The notes: generated by a model not told the origin, from the letters alone. Shown: positions 51,148-61,333, numbered from the stretch's first letter. The stretch: DNA of 64,000 bases from Pseudomonas sp. RIT-PI-r (GCF_001297015.1 NZ_LIGE01000015.1:1-64000), one strand, 5' to 3'. A program made the numbers and translations.

Positions 51148-51251
51148 TGATCGTTCCCACGCTCCTGCGTGGGAATGCAGCCCGTGACGCTCCGCGTCAC
51201 TGGACGCGGAGCGTCCCCAGAGGCATTCCCACGCAGAGCGTGGGAACGATC
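51148..51251. repeat. REP inverted pair (GATCGTTCCCACGC type)
   Basis: GATCGTTCCCACGCTCCTGCG and its inverted copy flank a GACGC-rich hairpin, 5 bp past the hrpA stop codon. Confidence 0.92.
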
Positions 51252-51255
51252 AGCG

Positions 51256-54200
51256 TTACGGTTCGACCTGAGTCCACTGCTTGTTCAGGCGTTTGTCGGA
51301 AATCGGCGTTTTCGTGCCCAACTGTTGGGCGAACAGCGACACCCGGTATTCCTCCAGCCACCAGCGGTACAACTCCAGCTGCGGATCGCGCTTGCCTTCC
51401 TGCGCATGCTTGGCGGCGCGAGCCTGGTATTGCGCCCAGAGGCCGGCGAGTTCGCCGCTCCAGACGCGATCCTTCTGCAGCTGCGCGCCAAGCTTCTCGA
51501 AACGCTGCTCGACCGCCTTCAAGTAACGCGGCAGTTCTTTGAGCCACTGCATCGGCGTTTCACGGACAAAACCCGGATACACCAGATGGCTGATCTGCTG
51601 CTTGATGTCATTCAGTGCCACCGCCTGAGCGAGGTCGATCTTGCCTTTGAAGCGTTTCTGCAAACCGTGCCACAGCTTGAGAATCTCCAGGGTCAGCCGC
51701 GCCACGCGCTCGGCGTGCTCGGTCCAACTGCCGCGCTTGCGCTCGGCCAGTGCCGCCAACCCGGCGCCGTCACGGGGCAGCGGATCTTCGCCTTCAAGAA
51801 TGCAGCTATCGAGGCTGGCCAGCAGAATGTCCTCGACCAGCGCATCAACCCGGCCTAGCTCGCGATAGAGCAGGCCCAATTCAGTCTGCCCCGGCAACTT
51901 GCTGCGCAGGAATTTCGCCGGTTCGGCCAGTTGCTGCATCAGCAGACGCTGCAAGGCGCGGCGATGCTGGAATTCGGCCTCGGCTGGGGTCGAAAAGCGC
52001 CCTTCCTTGACCGTGCCACCCTCTTCGACCAGCGCCGGATACACCGTCATCGACAGCCCGGCGATCTTCTGTTGGGTCTTCTCTGCCACCGGCGCGAAGA
52101 CTTTCGCCTCCACCGGCTGCTGGCTCTTCGCACTCTGCGGCACGGCCAACGCGGCCTGACTGGCCTCGGCAAACCGTGCGGTCAGTTCGGCCAGATCGCG
52201 GCCTTCGCCAAGGAATTTGCCTTGGCCGTCGACGATTTCCAGGTTCATCCGCAGATGCCCTTCAACCCCTTGCTCGGCTTCTGCCCACGCTTCATCGCTG
52301 ACCCGCGCGCCGGTCATGCGCAGCAATTCTCGGCCCAGTGCCTGCGGCAACGAACCTTCGGCAAAGGTCATGCGTTGCAACGCCGCTTTGATGAAGTCCG
52401 GCACCGGCACGAAGTTCTTGCGCAGCGCTTTCGGCAAGTTGCGCACGAGGGCGATGCACTTGGCTTCGATCAGCCCCGGCACCAGCCACTCCAGACGTTC
52501 CGGCGGCAGCATCGGCAACAGCGGCGCCGGCACCCGCAAGGTCACGCCGTCGCGCGGGTGATTGGGTTCGAAGTGATAGGTCAGCGCCAGTTCCAGATCG
52601 CCGATGTGCAGCGTGTCCGGGTAATCGCGCGCGGTGACTTCACTGGCCTCGCGGGCCAGCACGTCTTCTTCGCGCATGATCAACAGCTGCGGGTTCTTCT
52701 GGCTGTTGATGCGGTACCAACTGTCGAAAGTCGCGGTCTGGTGAATCTCCGCCGGCAAACGCGCATCGTAGAACGCGTACAGGGTTTCTTCGTCAGCAAG
52801 AATGTCGCGGCGACGGGCCTTGGCTTCCAGTTCGTCGAGCTGCTCCAGCAGTTGCTGGTTGGCGGTCAGGCATTTGGCCTTCGACTGAATCTCGCCACGC
52901 ACCAGAGCTTCGCGGATAAACAGCTCACGGGAAACCACTGGATCGACCGGGCCGTAATGCACCGGACGGCGACCGACCACGATCAGCCCGAACAGAGTGA
53001 TCTGCTCGTAGGCCACAACCTGGCCACGCTTCTTTTCCCAGTGCGGTTCGAAGTGGTTTTTCTTGATCAAGTGCCCGGCCAGCGGCTCGATCCAGTCGGC
53101 ATCAATCTTGGCGACCATGCGCGCGTAAAGTTTGGTGGTTTCCACCAGTTCGGCGGTCATCAGCCATTGCGGACGTTTCTTGCCGATGCCCGACGACGGA
53201 TGAATCCAGAAGCGCCGCTGACGCGCGCCAAGGTAATCGCCGTCCTCGGTTTTCTGGCCGATCTGGCTGAGCAGACCGACCAGCACCGCTTTGTGCAGTT
53301 TCGGGTAATCGGCAGGCTCTTTGTTCAGGCTCAACTGCATGTCGCGGCAGATCAGGCTCAACTGGCGATGGGAATCGCGCCACTCGCGCAAACGCAGATA
53401 GTTGAGGAAGTTCTTGCGGCACCAGTTACGCAACGGGCTTGCCGTCAGCGCTTGGCGTTGTTCTTCAAAGCCACGCCACAGATTCACTAATCCAGCGAAG
53501 TCGGAATCAACGTCTTTCCATTGGGCATGGGCCTGATCAGCCGCTTGCTGACGTTCCGGCGGACGCTCGCGCGGATCCTGAATCGACATGGCACTGGCGA
53601 CGATCAGCACTTCCTGCAAGCTGCCGAGCTTGGCTGCTTCAAGCAGCATGCGGCCCATACGCGGGTCGACCGGCAAGCGAGCAAGTTGGCGACCGAGCGG
53701 GGTCAACTGACTGTTGCGATCCACTGCCGAGAGTTCTTGCAGCAGATTGAAACCGTCACTGATCGCCTTGCCATCCGGCGGTTCAATAAACGGAAACGCA
53801 GTGATCTCGCCGAGGCGCAGATGCAGCATCTGCAAAATTACAGCGGCGAGGTTGGTGCGCAGAATTTCCGGATCGGTGAATTCCGGGCGACCGAGGAAAT
53901 CTTCTTCGCTGTACAAACGAATGCAGATACCCGGCTCGACCCGGCCACAACGACCTTTACGCTGATTGGCGCTGGCCTGGGAAATCGCTTCGATCGGCAG
54001 ACGCTGGACCTTGGCGCGATAGCTGTAACGGCTGATGCGCGCGGTGCCGCTGTCGATCACATAGCGGATGCCCGGCACGGTCAACGAAGTTTCGGCAACG
54101 TTGGTCGCGAGCACCACACGACGGCCCGGGTGCGACTGGAAAATCCGCTGCTGCTCGGCCGGCGACAGGCGCGCGTACAGCGGCAGGATTTCAGTGTGTT

Positions 54201-55167
54201 TGATTTGCGCCTTGCGCAGCATGTCGGCAGCGTCGCGAATCTCACGCTCGCCGGGCAGGAACACCAACACGTCACCGGGACTGCGGCGTTCGCTGCGTTC
54301 GTAGGAGGCGATTTCATCGAGAGTAGCGAGGATCGCCTGATCGACGGTCAGGTCATCCTCGACACGGTTGCCCTCTTCGTCCTGCTCCAGTGTCAGCGGG
54401 CGATACCAGGTGTCCACCGGGAAGGTGCGACCGGACACTTCAACAATCGGCGCATCATCAAAATGCTTGGAGAAGCGCTCCAGATCGATGGTCGCCGAAG
54501 TAATGATGACTTTCAGATCCGGACGACGCGGCAGCAGGGTTTTCAGGTAACCGAGCAGAAAGTCGATGTTGAGGCTGCGTTCGTGGGCTTCGTCGACGAT
54601 GATCGTGTCGTAGCGTTCGAGGTAGCGATCGTTCTGGGTTTCCGCGAGCAGGATGCCGTCGGTCATCAGTTTGATCAGGGTGTTGGAATCGCTCTGATCT
54701 TCGAAACGCACCTGATAGCCGACCAGCGAACCGAGCGGCGTGCCGAGTTCTTCGGCAACGCGGCTGGCGACGCTGCGGGCAGCGATTCGACGCGGCTGGG
54801 TGTGGCCGATCAAGCCGTGCTGGCCGCGACCGATCTCCAGACAGATTTTCGGCAACTGGGTGGTTTTACCCGAACCGGTTTCGCCGGCGATGATCAAGAC
54901 CTGGTGCTGCTCCAGGGCCTTCTTGATTTCGTCGCGCTTGGCGGCAATCGGCAAACTGTCGTCGTAACGAATCACCGGCAGGCTGGCCTTGCGGGCCAGC
55001 ACCTGATCACAGGACGCCTGCATGCGCGTCACCCATTGGGCCAGTTTGGCCTCATCGGGTTTCTTGCGCAGCTCAAGCAACTGCCGCCGCAGCCGGTGAC
55101 GGTCGGCGAGCATGGCGTGGTCGAGGTTTTTCAGCAGTTTGTCGATGGAGGGCGATTCGTCGGTCAT
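51256..55167 (-). CDS. hrpA: ATP-dependent RNA helicase HrpA
   Basis: 1303 residues, full length for HrpA. DEAH-box motifs: GETGSGKTTQLPKI (I), VDEAHERSLNIDF (II), SATID (III) and QRKGRCGRVEPGIC (VI). Then the HA2 winged-helix domain and OB-fold region and a long C-terminal HrpA-specific extension. Role: mRNA and ribosome-associated RNA remodelling; in E. coli it resolves collided ribosomes. Its ATG at 55167 has a weak ribosome site. Single-gene transcript flanked by REPs. Confidence 0.93.
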   Translation of the reverse strand: MTDESPSIDKLLKNLDHAMLADRHRLRRQLLELRKKPDEAKLAQWVTRMQASCDQVLARKASLPVIRYDDSLPIAAKRDEIKKALEQHQVLIIAGETGSGKTTQLPKICLEIGRGQHGLIGHTQPRRIAARSVASRVAEELGTPLGSLVGYQVRFEDQSDSNTLIKLMTDGILLAETQNDRYLERYDTIIVDEAHERSLNIDFLLGYLKTLLPRRPDLKVIITSATIDLERFSKHFDDAPIVEVSGRTFPVDTWYRPLTLEQDEEGNRVEDDLTVDQAILATLDEIASYERSERRSPGDVLVFLPGEREIRDAADMLRKAQIKHTEILPLYARLSPAEQQRIFQSHPGRRVVLATNVAETSLTVPGIRYVIDSGTARISRYSYRAKVQRLPIEAISQASANQRKGRCGRVEPGICIRLYSEEDFLGRPEFTDPEILRTNLAAVILQMLHLRLGEITAFPFIEPPDGKAISDGFNLLQELSAVDRNSQLTPLGRQLARLPVDPRMGRMLLEAAKLGSLQEVLIVASAMSIQDPRERPPERQQAADQAHAQWKDVDSDFAGLVNLWRGFEEQRQALTASPLRNWCRKNFLNYLRLREWRDSHRQLSLICRDMQLSLNKEPADYPKLHKAVLVGLLSQIGQKTEDGDYLGARQRRFWIHPSSGIGKKRPQWLMTAELVETTKLYARMVAKIDADWIEPLAGHLIKKNHFEPHWEKKRGQVVAYEQITLFGLIVVGRRPVHYGPVDPVVSRELFIREALVRGEIQSKAKCLTANQQLLEQLDELEAKARRRDILADEETLYAFYDARLPAEIHQTATFDSWYRINSQKNPQLLIMREEDVLAREASEVTARDYPDTLHIGDLELALTYHFEPNHPRDGVTLRVPAPLLPMLPPERLEWLVPGLIEAKCIALVRNLPKALRKNFVPVPDFIKAALQRMTFAEGSLPQALGRELLRMTGARVSDEAWAEAEQGVEGHLRMNLEIVDGQGKFLGEGRDLAELTARFAEASQAALAVPQSAKSQQPVEAKVFAPVAEKTQQKIAGLSMTVYPALVEEGGTVKEGRFSTPAEAEFQHRRALQRLLMQQLAEPAKFLRSKLPGQTELGLLYRELGRVDALVEDILLASLDSCILEGEDPLPRDGAGLAALAERKRGSWTEHAERVARLTLEILKLWHGLQKRFKGKIDLAQAVALNDIKQQISHLVYPGFVRETPMQWLKELPRYLKAVEQRFEKLGAQLQKDRVWSGELAGLWAQYQARAAKHAQEGKRDPQLELYRWWLEEYRVSLFAQQLGTKTPISDKRLNKQWTQVEP

Positions 55168-55240
55168 CGGGTAGGCAATTCGGTCGTCTATTTATGCAGG
55201 GGGCGGATTGTCGCAGATTTGCCTCCGATTGGCCTGCTTC

Positions 55241-55331
55241 CCCTGTAGGAGCTGCCGAAGGCTGCGATCTTTTGATCTTGTTTTTTAAAAGCAAAACCAA
55301 AAGATCGCAGCCTTCGGCAGCTCCTACAGGG
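55241..55331. repeat. REP inverted pair (GCTGCGATCTTTTG type)
   Basis: CCTGTAGGAGCTGCCGAAGGC and its inverted copy lie between hrpA and aceK. Confidence 0.93.
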
Positions 55332-55335
55332 GGAG

Positions 55336-57057
55336 TTATTCGTTATCGAGGCCTTTGCGGCGATATGGGAAGACGTCGATGACTTTGCCGGCGCGAATCG
55401 CTTCCTGCAGGCTCTTCCAGTAATCGGCGTTGTACAGCTCGCCGTGCAACTGATCGAACAACTTGCGCTGTCCCGAATCGGCGAACAGAAACGGCGGAAA
55501 CTCCTCAGGGAACACGTCCAGCGGCCCGATCGAGTACCACGGCTCGGACGCCATTTCGTCCTCCGGCGTGCGCGGCGCAGGGATGTGGCGGAAGTTGGCT
55601 TCGGTCAGGAAACAAATCTCGTCATAGTCATAAAACACCACCCGCCCGTGACGAGTGACGCCGAAGTTTTTCAGCAGCATGTCGCCGGGAAAGATATTCG
55701 CCGCCGCCAGTTGTTTGATCGCCAGGCCGTAATCCTCCAGCGCCTCACGCACCTGTGCATCGTTGGCGTTCTCCAGATACAGATTGAGCGGGGTCATCCG
55801 CCGTTCGGTCCAGCAGTGACGGATCAACACAGTGTCGCCCTCGACTGAAACCGTCGACGGCGCCACTTCCAACAATTCCTCCAGACACGCCGGATCGAAC
55901 TTGCTCAGCGGAAAGCGGAAGTCGGCGAACTCCTGGGTATCGGCCATGCGCCCTACCCGGTCGACGCTTTTCACCAAGCGGTATTTTTCGATCACCGTGG
56001 CGCGGTCGACGTTTTTCGACGGCGAGAAACGGTCCTTGATGATCTTGAACACGGTGTTGAAACCCGGCAGGGTGAACACGCTCATGACCATGCCGCGTAC
56101 ACCCGGGGCCATGATGAACTGGTCGTCGGTGTTGGCCAGATGATTGATCAGCGCGCGGTAGAACTCGGATTTGCCGTGCTTGTAGAAGCCGATTGAGGTG
56201 TACAGCTCAGCGATGTGCTTGCCCGGCAGGATGCGCCGCAGAAAACCGATAAATTCCGCCGGCACCGGCACGTCGACCATGAAATACGAACGGGTGAACG
56301 AGAAGATGATCGACACCTCGGCTTCGTCGGTGATCAGCGCATCGATCTGGATCCCGCGCCCTTCGCGGTGCAGCAGTGGAATCACCAGTGGCCATTGCTC
56401 GTCGCGGGTGTAAATGCGTCCGACCAGGTACGCGCCCTTGTTGCGGTACAGCACCGAGGAAAACAGCTCGACGCTGAGTTCCGGGTCTTTGCACACCCAG
56501 TCCGGCAGGTTCTCGCGCAGTTGTGCTTCGAGCCGGAGCAAATCGCCGGGCAGATCGGCGTAGTCCTCGCTGAAACGGTAGTCGGCAAAAATGCTCGCGA
56601 GCATCCCCGACAATTGCCCTTGCGGTTTGTACGTACGGGTTTGCGCGGCGCGGGCACGGCGCAGGCTCGGACGCGTGGTGTGGATGAACATGCAGCCGTC
56701 GCTGATCAGGTCGTGGCTGAACAGCCCGCAGAAAATCGAGTTGTACCAGGTCTCGGACAGTTCATCGTCGAAACGCAGGTCGATAACGCTGATGTAGGCG
56801 CTTTTCACCAGTGGCCAGCAGCTGACATTCATCAGCGTTTCATCGTCGAAGTATTCGCGCAGGCGGGCGATGGTTTCGCCGACCTTTTCTTCATAGAGGT
56901 TGATCCGCGCCGCCGACGCGGTTTGCGTCTCTTGCCAGCGCGCCTGCTCGAAACGCTCCCGGGCGCCGTCGGTAATCCGCCGGAAATGCTCGCGGTAATC
57001 GTCAAAGCCATCGAGGATCATGCGGGCGATGTCGGTGGCTGGCCATTGCTGCGGCAT
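55336..57057 (-). CDS. aceK: Isocitrate dehydrogenase kinase/phosphatase
   Basis: 573 residues from the ATG at 57057 (GAGG upstream), rather than an upstream in-frame start of 28 codons. The product [20 protein letters not shown] then the regulatory half and a kinase half with [20 protein letters not shown] and the nucleotide-site region [20 protein letters not shown]. AceK phosphorylates isocitrate dehydrogenase to divert carbon to the glyoxylate shunt and removes the phosphate again. No other shunt genes are nearby, as is usual in Pseudomonas. Confidence 0.93.
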   Translation of the reverse strand: MPQQWPATDIARMILDGFDDYREHFRRITDGARERFEQARWQETQTASAARINLYEEKVGETIARLREYFDDETLMNVSCWPLVKSAYISVIDLRFDDELSETWYNSIFCGLFSHDLISDGCMFIHTTRPSLRRARAAQTRTYKPQGQLSGMLASIFADYRFSEDYADLPGDLLRLEAQLRENLPDWVCKDPELSVELFSSVLYRNKGAYLVGRIYTRDEQWPLVIPLLHREGRGIQIDALITDEAEVSIIFSFTRSYFMVDVPVPAEFIGFLRRILPGKHIAELYTSIGFYKHGKSEFYRALINHLANTDDQFIMAPGVRGMVMSVFTLPGFNTVFKIIKDRFSPSKNVDRATVIEKYRLVKSVDRVGRMADTQEFADFRFPLSKFDPACLEELLEVAPSTVSVEGDTVLIRHCWTERRMTPLNLYLENANDAQVREALEDYGLAIKQLAAANIFPGDMLLKNFGVTRHGRVVFYDYDEICFLTEANFRHIPAPRTPEDEMASEPWYSIGPLDVFPEEFPPFLFADSGQRKLFDQLHGELYNADYWKSLQEAIRAGKVIDVFPYRRKGLDNE

Positions 57058-57277
57058 AGATGAGACCTCGGCGTGCGTTGGAAAATCTGTGCCTGAGCTT
57101 AGCCACGGATGCGTGCGCAGGTGAAGTGCAATTTCTGCCAAATGCCATGCCAGTTGTAACCGACCGGGGTTTTCCGTGCAGACGCGGCGGCTACGGAAAA
57201 TTAAATGTCCGATTAGCGGTTGCCATCATCTGGGGCCTCGGCAACACTCTCGTCCCGATCAAGGAAGGAGCCCCGCC

Positions 57278-58186
57278 GTGAGCCCTGTCGATATTTTCCG
57301 CATGTTGTCGCTGGCAGCCATCTGGGGCGCGAGTTTTCTGTTCATGCGCGTGATTGCGCCGGTGATCGGCTCGGTCCCGACGGCGTTCTTTCGCGTATCG
57401 ATCGCCGCAGCCGGTCTGCTGGTCATTCTTGGGCTGATGCGCATCAGTCGGGATTTCAAAGGCAAACTGAAAACCGTGATGCTGCTGGGCGTGATCAATT
57501 CCGGGCTGCCGGCAACGCTCTATTCAGTCGCCGCGCAAGTGCTGCCCGCTGGGTATTCGGCAATATTCAATGCCACCACACCGTTGATGGGGGTGCTGAT
57601 CGGCGCGTTGTTTTTCAGTGAGAAACTCACCATCGCCAAGTTCAGCGGCGTTTTTCTTGGTCTGTTCGGCGTCGGTGTGCTGACCCGTGCCGGTCCCATG
57701 GCATTCGATCTGCAACTGCTGATGGGCGCCCTCGCCTGCCTGCTGGCGACCACTTGCTACGGCTTTGCCGGGTTCCTCGCACGGCGCTGGCTGGATCAGG
57801 TCGGCGGCCTCGACCCACGCCTGTCGGCACTGGGCAGCATGCTCGGGGCGACGTTGTTCCTGTTGCCGCTGTTCGCCTTCAGCATCATCAGCGCGCCACC
57901 GCTCAGTTGGGGTGGCTGGAATGTCTGGCTGTCGCTGCTCGGTCTGGGCCTGGGGTGCACGGCATTTGCGTACATCATTTACTTCCGCCTGCTCAGTTCG
58001 ATCGGTCCGGTGAAATCAATGACCGTGACCTTCATGATTCCGCCGTTCGGCGTGTTGTGGGGGGCGTTGCTGCTGGATGAGCCGTTGTCGATGGCGCATG
58101 TGTATGGCGGGGTGCTGATTGCGGCGGCGTTGTGGCTGGTGTTGAAGCCTGCTGCGCTAAAACCTGTTGAAGTGAATACCCGGTAG
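57278..58186 (+). CDS. EamA/DMT-family transporter
   Basis: 302 residues from a GTG (SPVDIFRMLSLAAIWGASFL) with AAGGAAGGAG upstream. Ten helices, with the EamA start WGASFLFMRVIAPVIGSVPT and second half GLGCTAFAYIIYFRLLSSIG. A metabolite exporter of unknown substrate. Its stop codon (58184-58186) lies inside a REP arm, so the last residues VNTR are set by REP insertion. A 34-codon upstream extension was rejected. Confidence 0.86.
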   Translation: MSPVDIFRMLSLAAIWGASFLFMRVIAPVIGSVPTAFFRVSIAAAGLLVILGLMRISRDFKGKLKTVMLLGVINSGLPATLYSVAAQVLPAGYSAIFNATTPLMGVLIGALFFSEKLTIAKFSGVFLGLFGVGVLTRAGPMAFDLQLLMGALACLLATTCYGFAGFLARRWLDQVGGLDPRLSALGSMLGATLFLLPLFAFSIISAPPLSWGGWNVWLSLLGLGLGCTAFAYIIYFRLLSSIGPVKSMTVTFMIPPFGVLWGALLLDEPLSMAHVYGGVLIAAALWLVLKPAALKPVEVNTR

Positions 58187-58266
58187 GAGCTGCCGCAGGC
58201 TGCGATCTTTTGATCCTGTCTTTAAAAACAAGATCAAAAGATCGCAGTCTGCGGCAGCTCCTACCG
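58181..58266. repeat. REP inverted pair overlapping the EamA stop codon
   Basis: CGGTAGGAGCTGCCGCAGGC and its inverted copy; the first bases supply the TAG stop of the preceding gene. Confidence 0.92.
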
Positions 58267-58275
58267 GGGTTCGCG

Positions 58276-59139
58276 TTATCGGGATTTACGGAATACGAAT
58301 GCCAGGCCGATGACGATCAACAGCATGCCCAGCACACTCAACGCCGCCAGGCGATTGCCGAAAATCAGATAGTCCATCACCGCCGTCACCGCCGGCACCA
58401 GATAAAACAGACTGGTGACATTCACCAGATTGCCCCGCGCGATGAGCCGATACAGCAACAGCGTTGCCAGCACAGAGACCACCAGCCCCATCCACAACAC
58501 CGGCACGATAAAACCTGTGCTGTGCTCAAAGTGGAATGGCTGAAACGGCACGAAAATCCCACATAACAACAGACCGGCCAAGTACTGCACCGGCAGCGTG
58601 CCGAGGGGATTGTCGGTGATGCACTTCTGCATGATCGAGCCCAGGGTCATGCTCGCCAGCGCCAGCAGACCAAACAGCATCCCCGCCCAGGACATCCCGG
58701 CCAGACCGATGCCTTGGTAAACCACCATGATCAGCCCGGCCAGCCCCAGCGCCAGACCGAACAGGCGACTCGCCGAGCGCTGCCGCTCCATCAAGACCAC
58801 GGTGAGAATCGGCTGCACGCCCATGATGGTCGCCATCACGCCCGGAGTGACCTTGGTGTTCAGCGCCAACAGATAGAAAATCTGATACGCCCCCAACAAC
58901 CCCAAGCCCGTGGCAATTGCGTACAGCATCGGCTTGCCACCCTTGGGCAGCTTCAATTTGAGCAGCGGCGCCAGCAGCACCAGCCCGCACAAGGCAATCG
59001 CGAAGCGAATCAGCAGAAAGGCAAACGGCGAAGCGTGGGCCAGCCCCCATTTGGAGAAGATCGCCCCGCTGCTCCACAGCAGAACGAACAGGCTCGTGGA
59101 CGTCGCCGCGAGCGCGGATTTTTTCGACAGGACAAACAT
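58276..59139 (-). CDS. EamA/DMT-family transporter
   Basis: 287 residues from the ATG at 59139 (MFVLSKKSALAATSTSLFVL); GGTGG upstream. Ten helices, LLWSSGAIFSKWGLAHASPF start and VALNTKVTPGVMATIMGVQP-like core of the EamA family. Convergent with the previous EamA gene across a REP, but not closely similar to it. Substrate unknown. Upstream lies a stretch without recognisable genes. Confidence 0.85.
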   Translation of the reverse strand: MFVLSKKSALAATSTSLFVLLWSSGAIFSKWGLAHASPFAFLLIRFAIALCGLVLLAPLLKLKLPKGGKPMLYAIATGLGLLGAYQIFYLLALNTKVTPGVMATIMGVQPILTVVLMERQRSASRLFGLALGLAGLIMVVYQGIGLAGMSWAGMLFGLLALASMTLGSIMQKCITDNPLGTLPVQYLAGLLLCGIFVPFQPFHFEHSTGFIVPVLWMGLVVSVLATLLLYRLIARGNLVNVTSLFYLVPAVTAVMDYLIFGNRLAALSVLGMLLIVIGLAFVFRKSR

Positions 59140-59588
59140 GAATACCACCTGTAGTCAGGCAAGAAGCCAACTCAGCCGAAGCTGAAATTCAGTAGTTTTT
59201 TCTGGCGGGCGCAGGGGGCAGCAGAAACTGCCGATCAGCCCGAAACGCCAACGCCCGGCGGTGATACGACTGCGCACACCGGGGTGCTACTGACAGGTGG
59301 GGGGTAATGACTGATCTGCCTGGGCTGCTGATTCCCGCACGGCACGACGCCAGCGTTGACCGCTGAATCGACTACCGCGTTGATGAGGGATGCAGGCATT
59401 GGCGCAGATCTTTTTTGAAGGGGTGGAGCGTGAGCGGTACGGCTCACGAGCGCCGACTATAACCAGCGTGGGACATGTATTGCAATGAGTTGGGCAAAGC
59501 GCCAGCAGGGACAGTTGGCTGCAAGGTGAATAGGCTGGATCGCAATTGCGACACCCCACCATGGAGGACAAGGAATGCACGGGATCAC
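59140..59588. other. Intergenic region of unusual composition, no gene supported
   Basis: A 449-bp gap. Short ORFs occur on the minus strand (59235-59447) but lack a clear ribosome site or family signal. A GAGCGTGAGCGGTACGGCTC hairpin lies near 59425-59450. Base composition changes within the gap, which fits a junction of a small acquired segment. Confidence 0.5.
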
Positions 59589-60122
59589 ATGCCAAGGGAA
59601 CGGACGTATTTGCGCTACCAAGTGTATAAATCACAGGCCAGGAAACAGGCTGGGGTTACTTTCGCAAAGCTGCACAAAGACTTGTTGCAGCAAGGGATAG
59701 TGGATGTTGATCACTCCAGAGTTCGTTTCGAAGCAATCGATGCTCAAGCGCTGAGTGCCTATGAAGAATGGTTCGATCCTCATTTCTCTTGGCAAGATGT
59801 AGTCAGGTGGAAGGCCAAAGAACCACTTGGCTTCGATTTGGCAATCTGGTTTGATCAGGAGTTATGCGGACTTTGCTTTGCAAACCCTAATCAGAGCCGG
59901 TTGCGAGTGAAAATTGTGCGTCTGGAAGGAAAGCCCGATAACGACCACCCTCTCAAAAGCCGAGTTGCGACATTTGCCTTGACCGCCGTGACTCACTTCG
60001 CGCGAATCATCGGTAGTACCCAAATTGAAATACAGGAACCTCTCCCTGGAGTGATTTCCCTGTACCGGCAACTGGGTTTTGAATTCGATTCGGAGGGTAG
60101 GCTTGTGAAGCTGATTTGGTAA
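59589..60122 (+). CDS. GNAT-like protein of a small accessory patch
   Basis: 177 residues from the ATG at 59589 (MPRERTYLRYQVYKSQARKQ). The C-terminal half has strand-helix features of an acetyltransferase: DLAIWFDQELCGLCFANPNQ, LRVKIVRLEG, ALTAVTHFARIIGSTQIEIQ and the end motif LPGVISLYRQLGFEFDSEGR typical of GNAT folds (xLYxxxGF). AT-richer than neighbours and with less biased codons, so probably acquired. A 59-residue basic protein follows on the same strand. The ribosome site is weak. Substrate unknown. Confidence 0.7.
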   Translation: MPRERTYLRYQVYKSQARKQAGVTFAKLHKDLLQQGIVDVDHSRVRFEAIDAQALSAYEEWFDPHFSWQDVVRWKAKEPLGFDLAIWFDQELCGLCFANPNQSRLRVKIVRLEGKPDNDHPLKSRVATFALTAVTHFARIIGSTQIEIQEPLPGVISLYRQLGFEFDSEGRLVKLIW

Positions 60123-60170
60123 GACTAGTATCGAGCAACTGCTCATTTAATGATCAACGCCGGAGGCACC

Positions 60171-60350
60171 ATGAAGGCTGCCGTTGAAAAAAAGGCGCCA
60201 GGCGCCAGATCGATAAAAGCTGATAGAAAACGCTCTTCCGGGAAGTTGTCTGAACGGGAGTTGCACCGAATCAGAGAAGCATTGGTGAATCCAGCCGCGG
60301 AAGAGCCAGGAGGCGTCCTCGCTGGCGCTTCGTTCACCTTCTCTTCATAA
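60171..60350 (+). CDS. Small basic protein next to the GNAT-like gene
   Basis: 59 residues, MKAAVEKKAPGARSIKADRK start, with a strong CGGAGG ribosome site five bases from the ATG. Lys/Arg-rich N-terminal half, then a helix SERELHRIREALVNPAAEEP and a short hydrophobic tail. It lies 48 bp after the GNAT-like gene and before a good terminator, so the two are probably one transcript. Unknown family. A toxin-antitoxin or modification-target relation is possible but not supported by more than adjacency. Confidence 0.6.
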   Translation: MKAAVEKKAPGARSIKADRKRSSGKLSERELHRIREALVNPAAEEPGGVLAGASFTFSS

Positions 60351-60379
60351 AAAAACCGCTCACAAGGAGCGGTTTTTTA
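60349..60379. terminator. Bidirectional terminator
   Basis: AAAAAACCGCT and AGCGGTTTTTT flank a short loop, between the small basic gene and the convergent LpxO-like gene. Confidence 0.9.
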
Positions 60380-60394
60380 TTGTCTGATCCAGCT

Positions 60395-61333
60395 TCAGCC
60401 GAACAACCAATACCCCAACAACGTCAACACCAGCACCGCCAGCACCGGACGCATCACGCGGTAGGCTTTCGGATGACGGCGTTTCCACTGTTTGACCACG
60501 CCACTGAACTTGTCGCTGAAGTTCTTGCTCCAGGCGTAGGCCTGGTTGATCCCGCCGACGCGTTCGTCATCAAGGTTCTGCGGTGCGGTGGCACGGCCGA
60601 GCCAGGCGCTGATCGCGCGGTTGATGCGGGTCATGAGGCGGTTGCTCAGCGGACGCTCGACGTCGCAGAACAGAATCACGCGGGTTTGGTCGGTTTCGTT
60701 CTTGACCCAATGCACGTAGGTCTCGTCGAACATCACGTCTTCGCCATCACGCCAGGCGTACACCTGACCGTCGACGAAGATCCGGCAATCATCGGAGTTT
60801 GGCGTCGACAAACCGAGGTGATAGCGCAGTGAGCCGGCAAACGGATCGCGGTGCGGGTTCAGGTGACTGCCACCCGGCAGCAAGGCAAACATCGCGCCTT
60901 TGACATTGGGGATGGCACTGACCAGCGCCACGGTTTTCGGGCACAGGGTTTCGGCCGAGGGCAGCGGCTTGTCGTACCACTTGAGGTAGAAACGCTTCCA
61001 GCCCTTTTTGAAGAACGAGCCAAAACCGGCGTCGTTGTTCTTCTCGGCGGCGCGAATGTAGCCTTCGTCGAACAGATGCAATGCTTCGTCGCGAATGGTT
61101 TCCCAGTTATCGCGCAGCACATCCAGCTCCGGAAACTTGCTGCGATCCAGGTACGGCTTGGACGGCACGCCAGAAAACAGGTACATCAAGGCGTTGTACG
61201 GGGCAAACAACGCCGAGTGGTTGACGAACTGACGCAGTACCGGCAAACGCGCCTTGCCGCGCAAATGCACATAGAGCGTGCTGCCCAGAAACAGCAACAG
61301 CACAAACGCCTTGGCGGCAAACGAAACGGTCAT
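60395..61333 (-). CDS. lpxO: LpxO-type lipid A hydroxylase (aspartyl/asparaginyl beta-hydroxylase family)
   Basis: 312 residues from the ATG at 61333 (AGGAG six bases upstream). It has an N-terminal membrane helix (AFVLLLFLGSTLYVHL) and a C-terminal one (YRVMRPVLAVLVLTLLGYWL), with the Fe(II)/2-oxoglutarate site His161-x-Asp163 (LNPHRDPFAGSLRYHLGL) and His208 (YVHWVKNETDQTRVI). This layout matches LpxO, which adds a 2-hydroxyl to a lipid A acyl chain at the inner membrane. Pseudomonads usually carry two LpxO genes; which one this is cannot be told here. Confidence 0.85.
   Translation of the reverse strand: MTVSFAAKAFVLLLFLGSTLYVHLRGKARLPVLRQFVNHSALFAPYNALMYLFSGVPSKPYLDRSKFPELDVLRDNWETIRDEALHLFDEGYIRAAEKNNDAGFGSFFKKGWKRFYLKWYDKPLPSAETLCPKTVALVSAIPNVKGAMFALLPGGSHLNPHRDPFAGSLRYHLGLSTPNSDDCRIFVDGQVYAWRDGEDVMFDETYVHWVKNETDQTRVILFCDVERPLSNRLMTRINRAISAWLGRATAPQNLDDERVGGINQAYAWSKNFSDKFSGVVKQWKRRHPKAYRVMRPVLAVLVLTLLGYWLFG

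Noticed and set aside
51931..55248. Long plus-strand frames of 519 and 575 codons, plus one of 543 codons at 49911-51542
   Set aside because: They are antisense to hrpA and the KAS III gene and have His/Gln/Gly-rich shadow composition.
59235..59447. A 70-codon minus-strand ORF
   Set aside because: No ribosome site, no recognisable family, Pro/Ser-rich composition in a non-coding gap.
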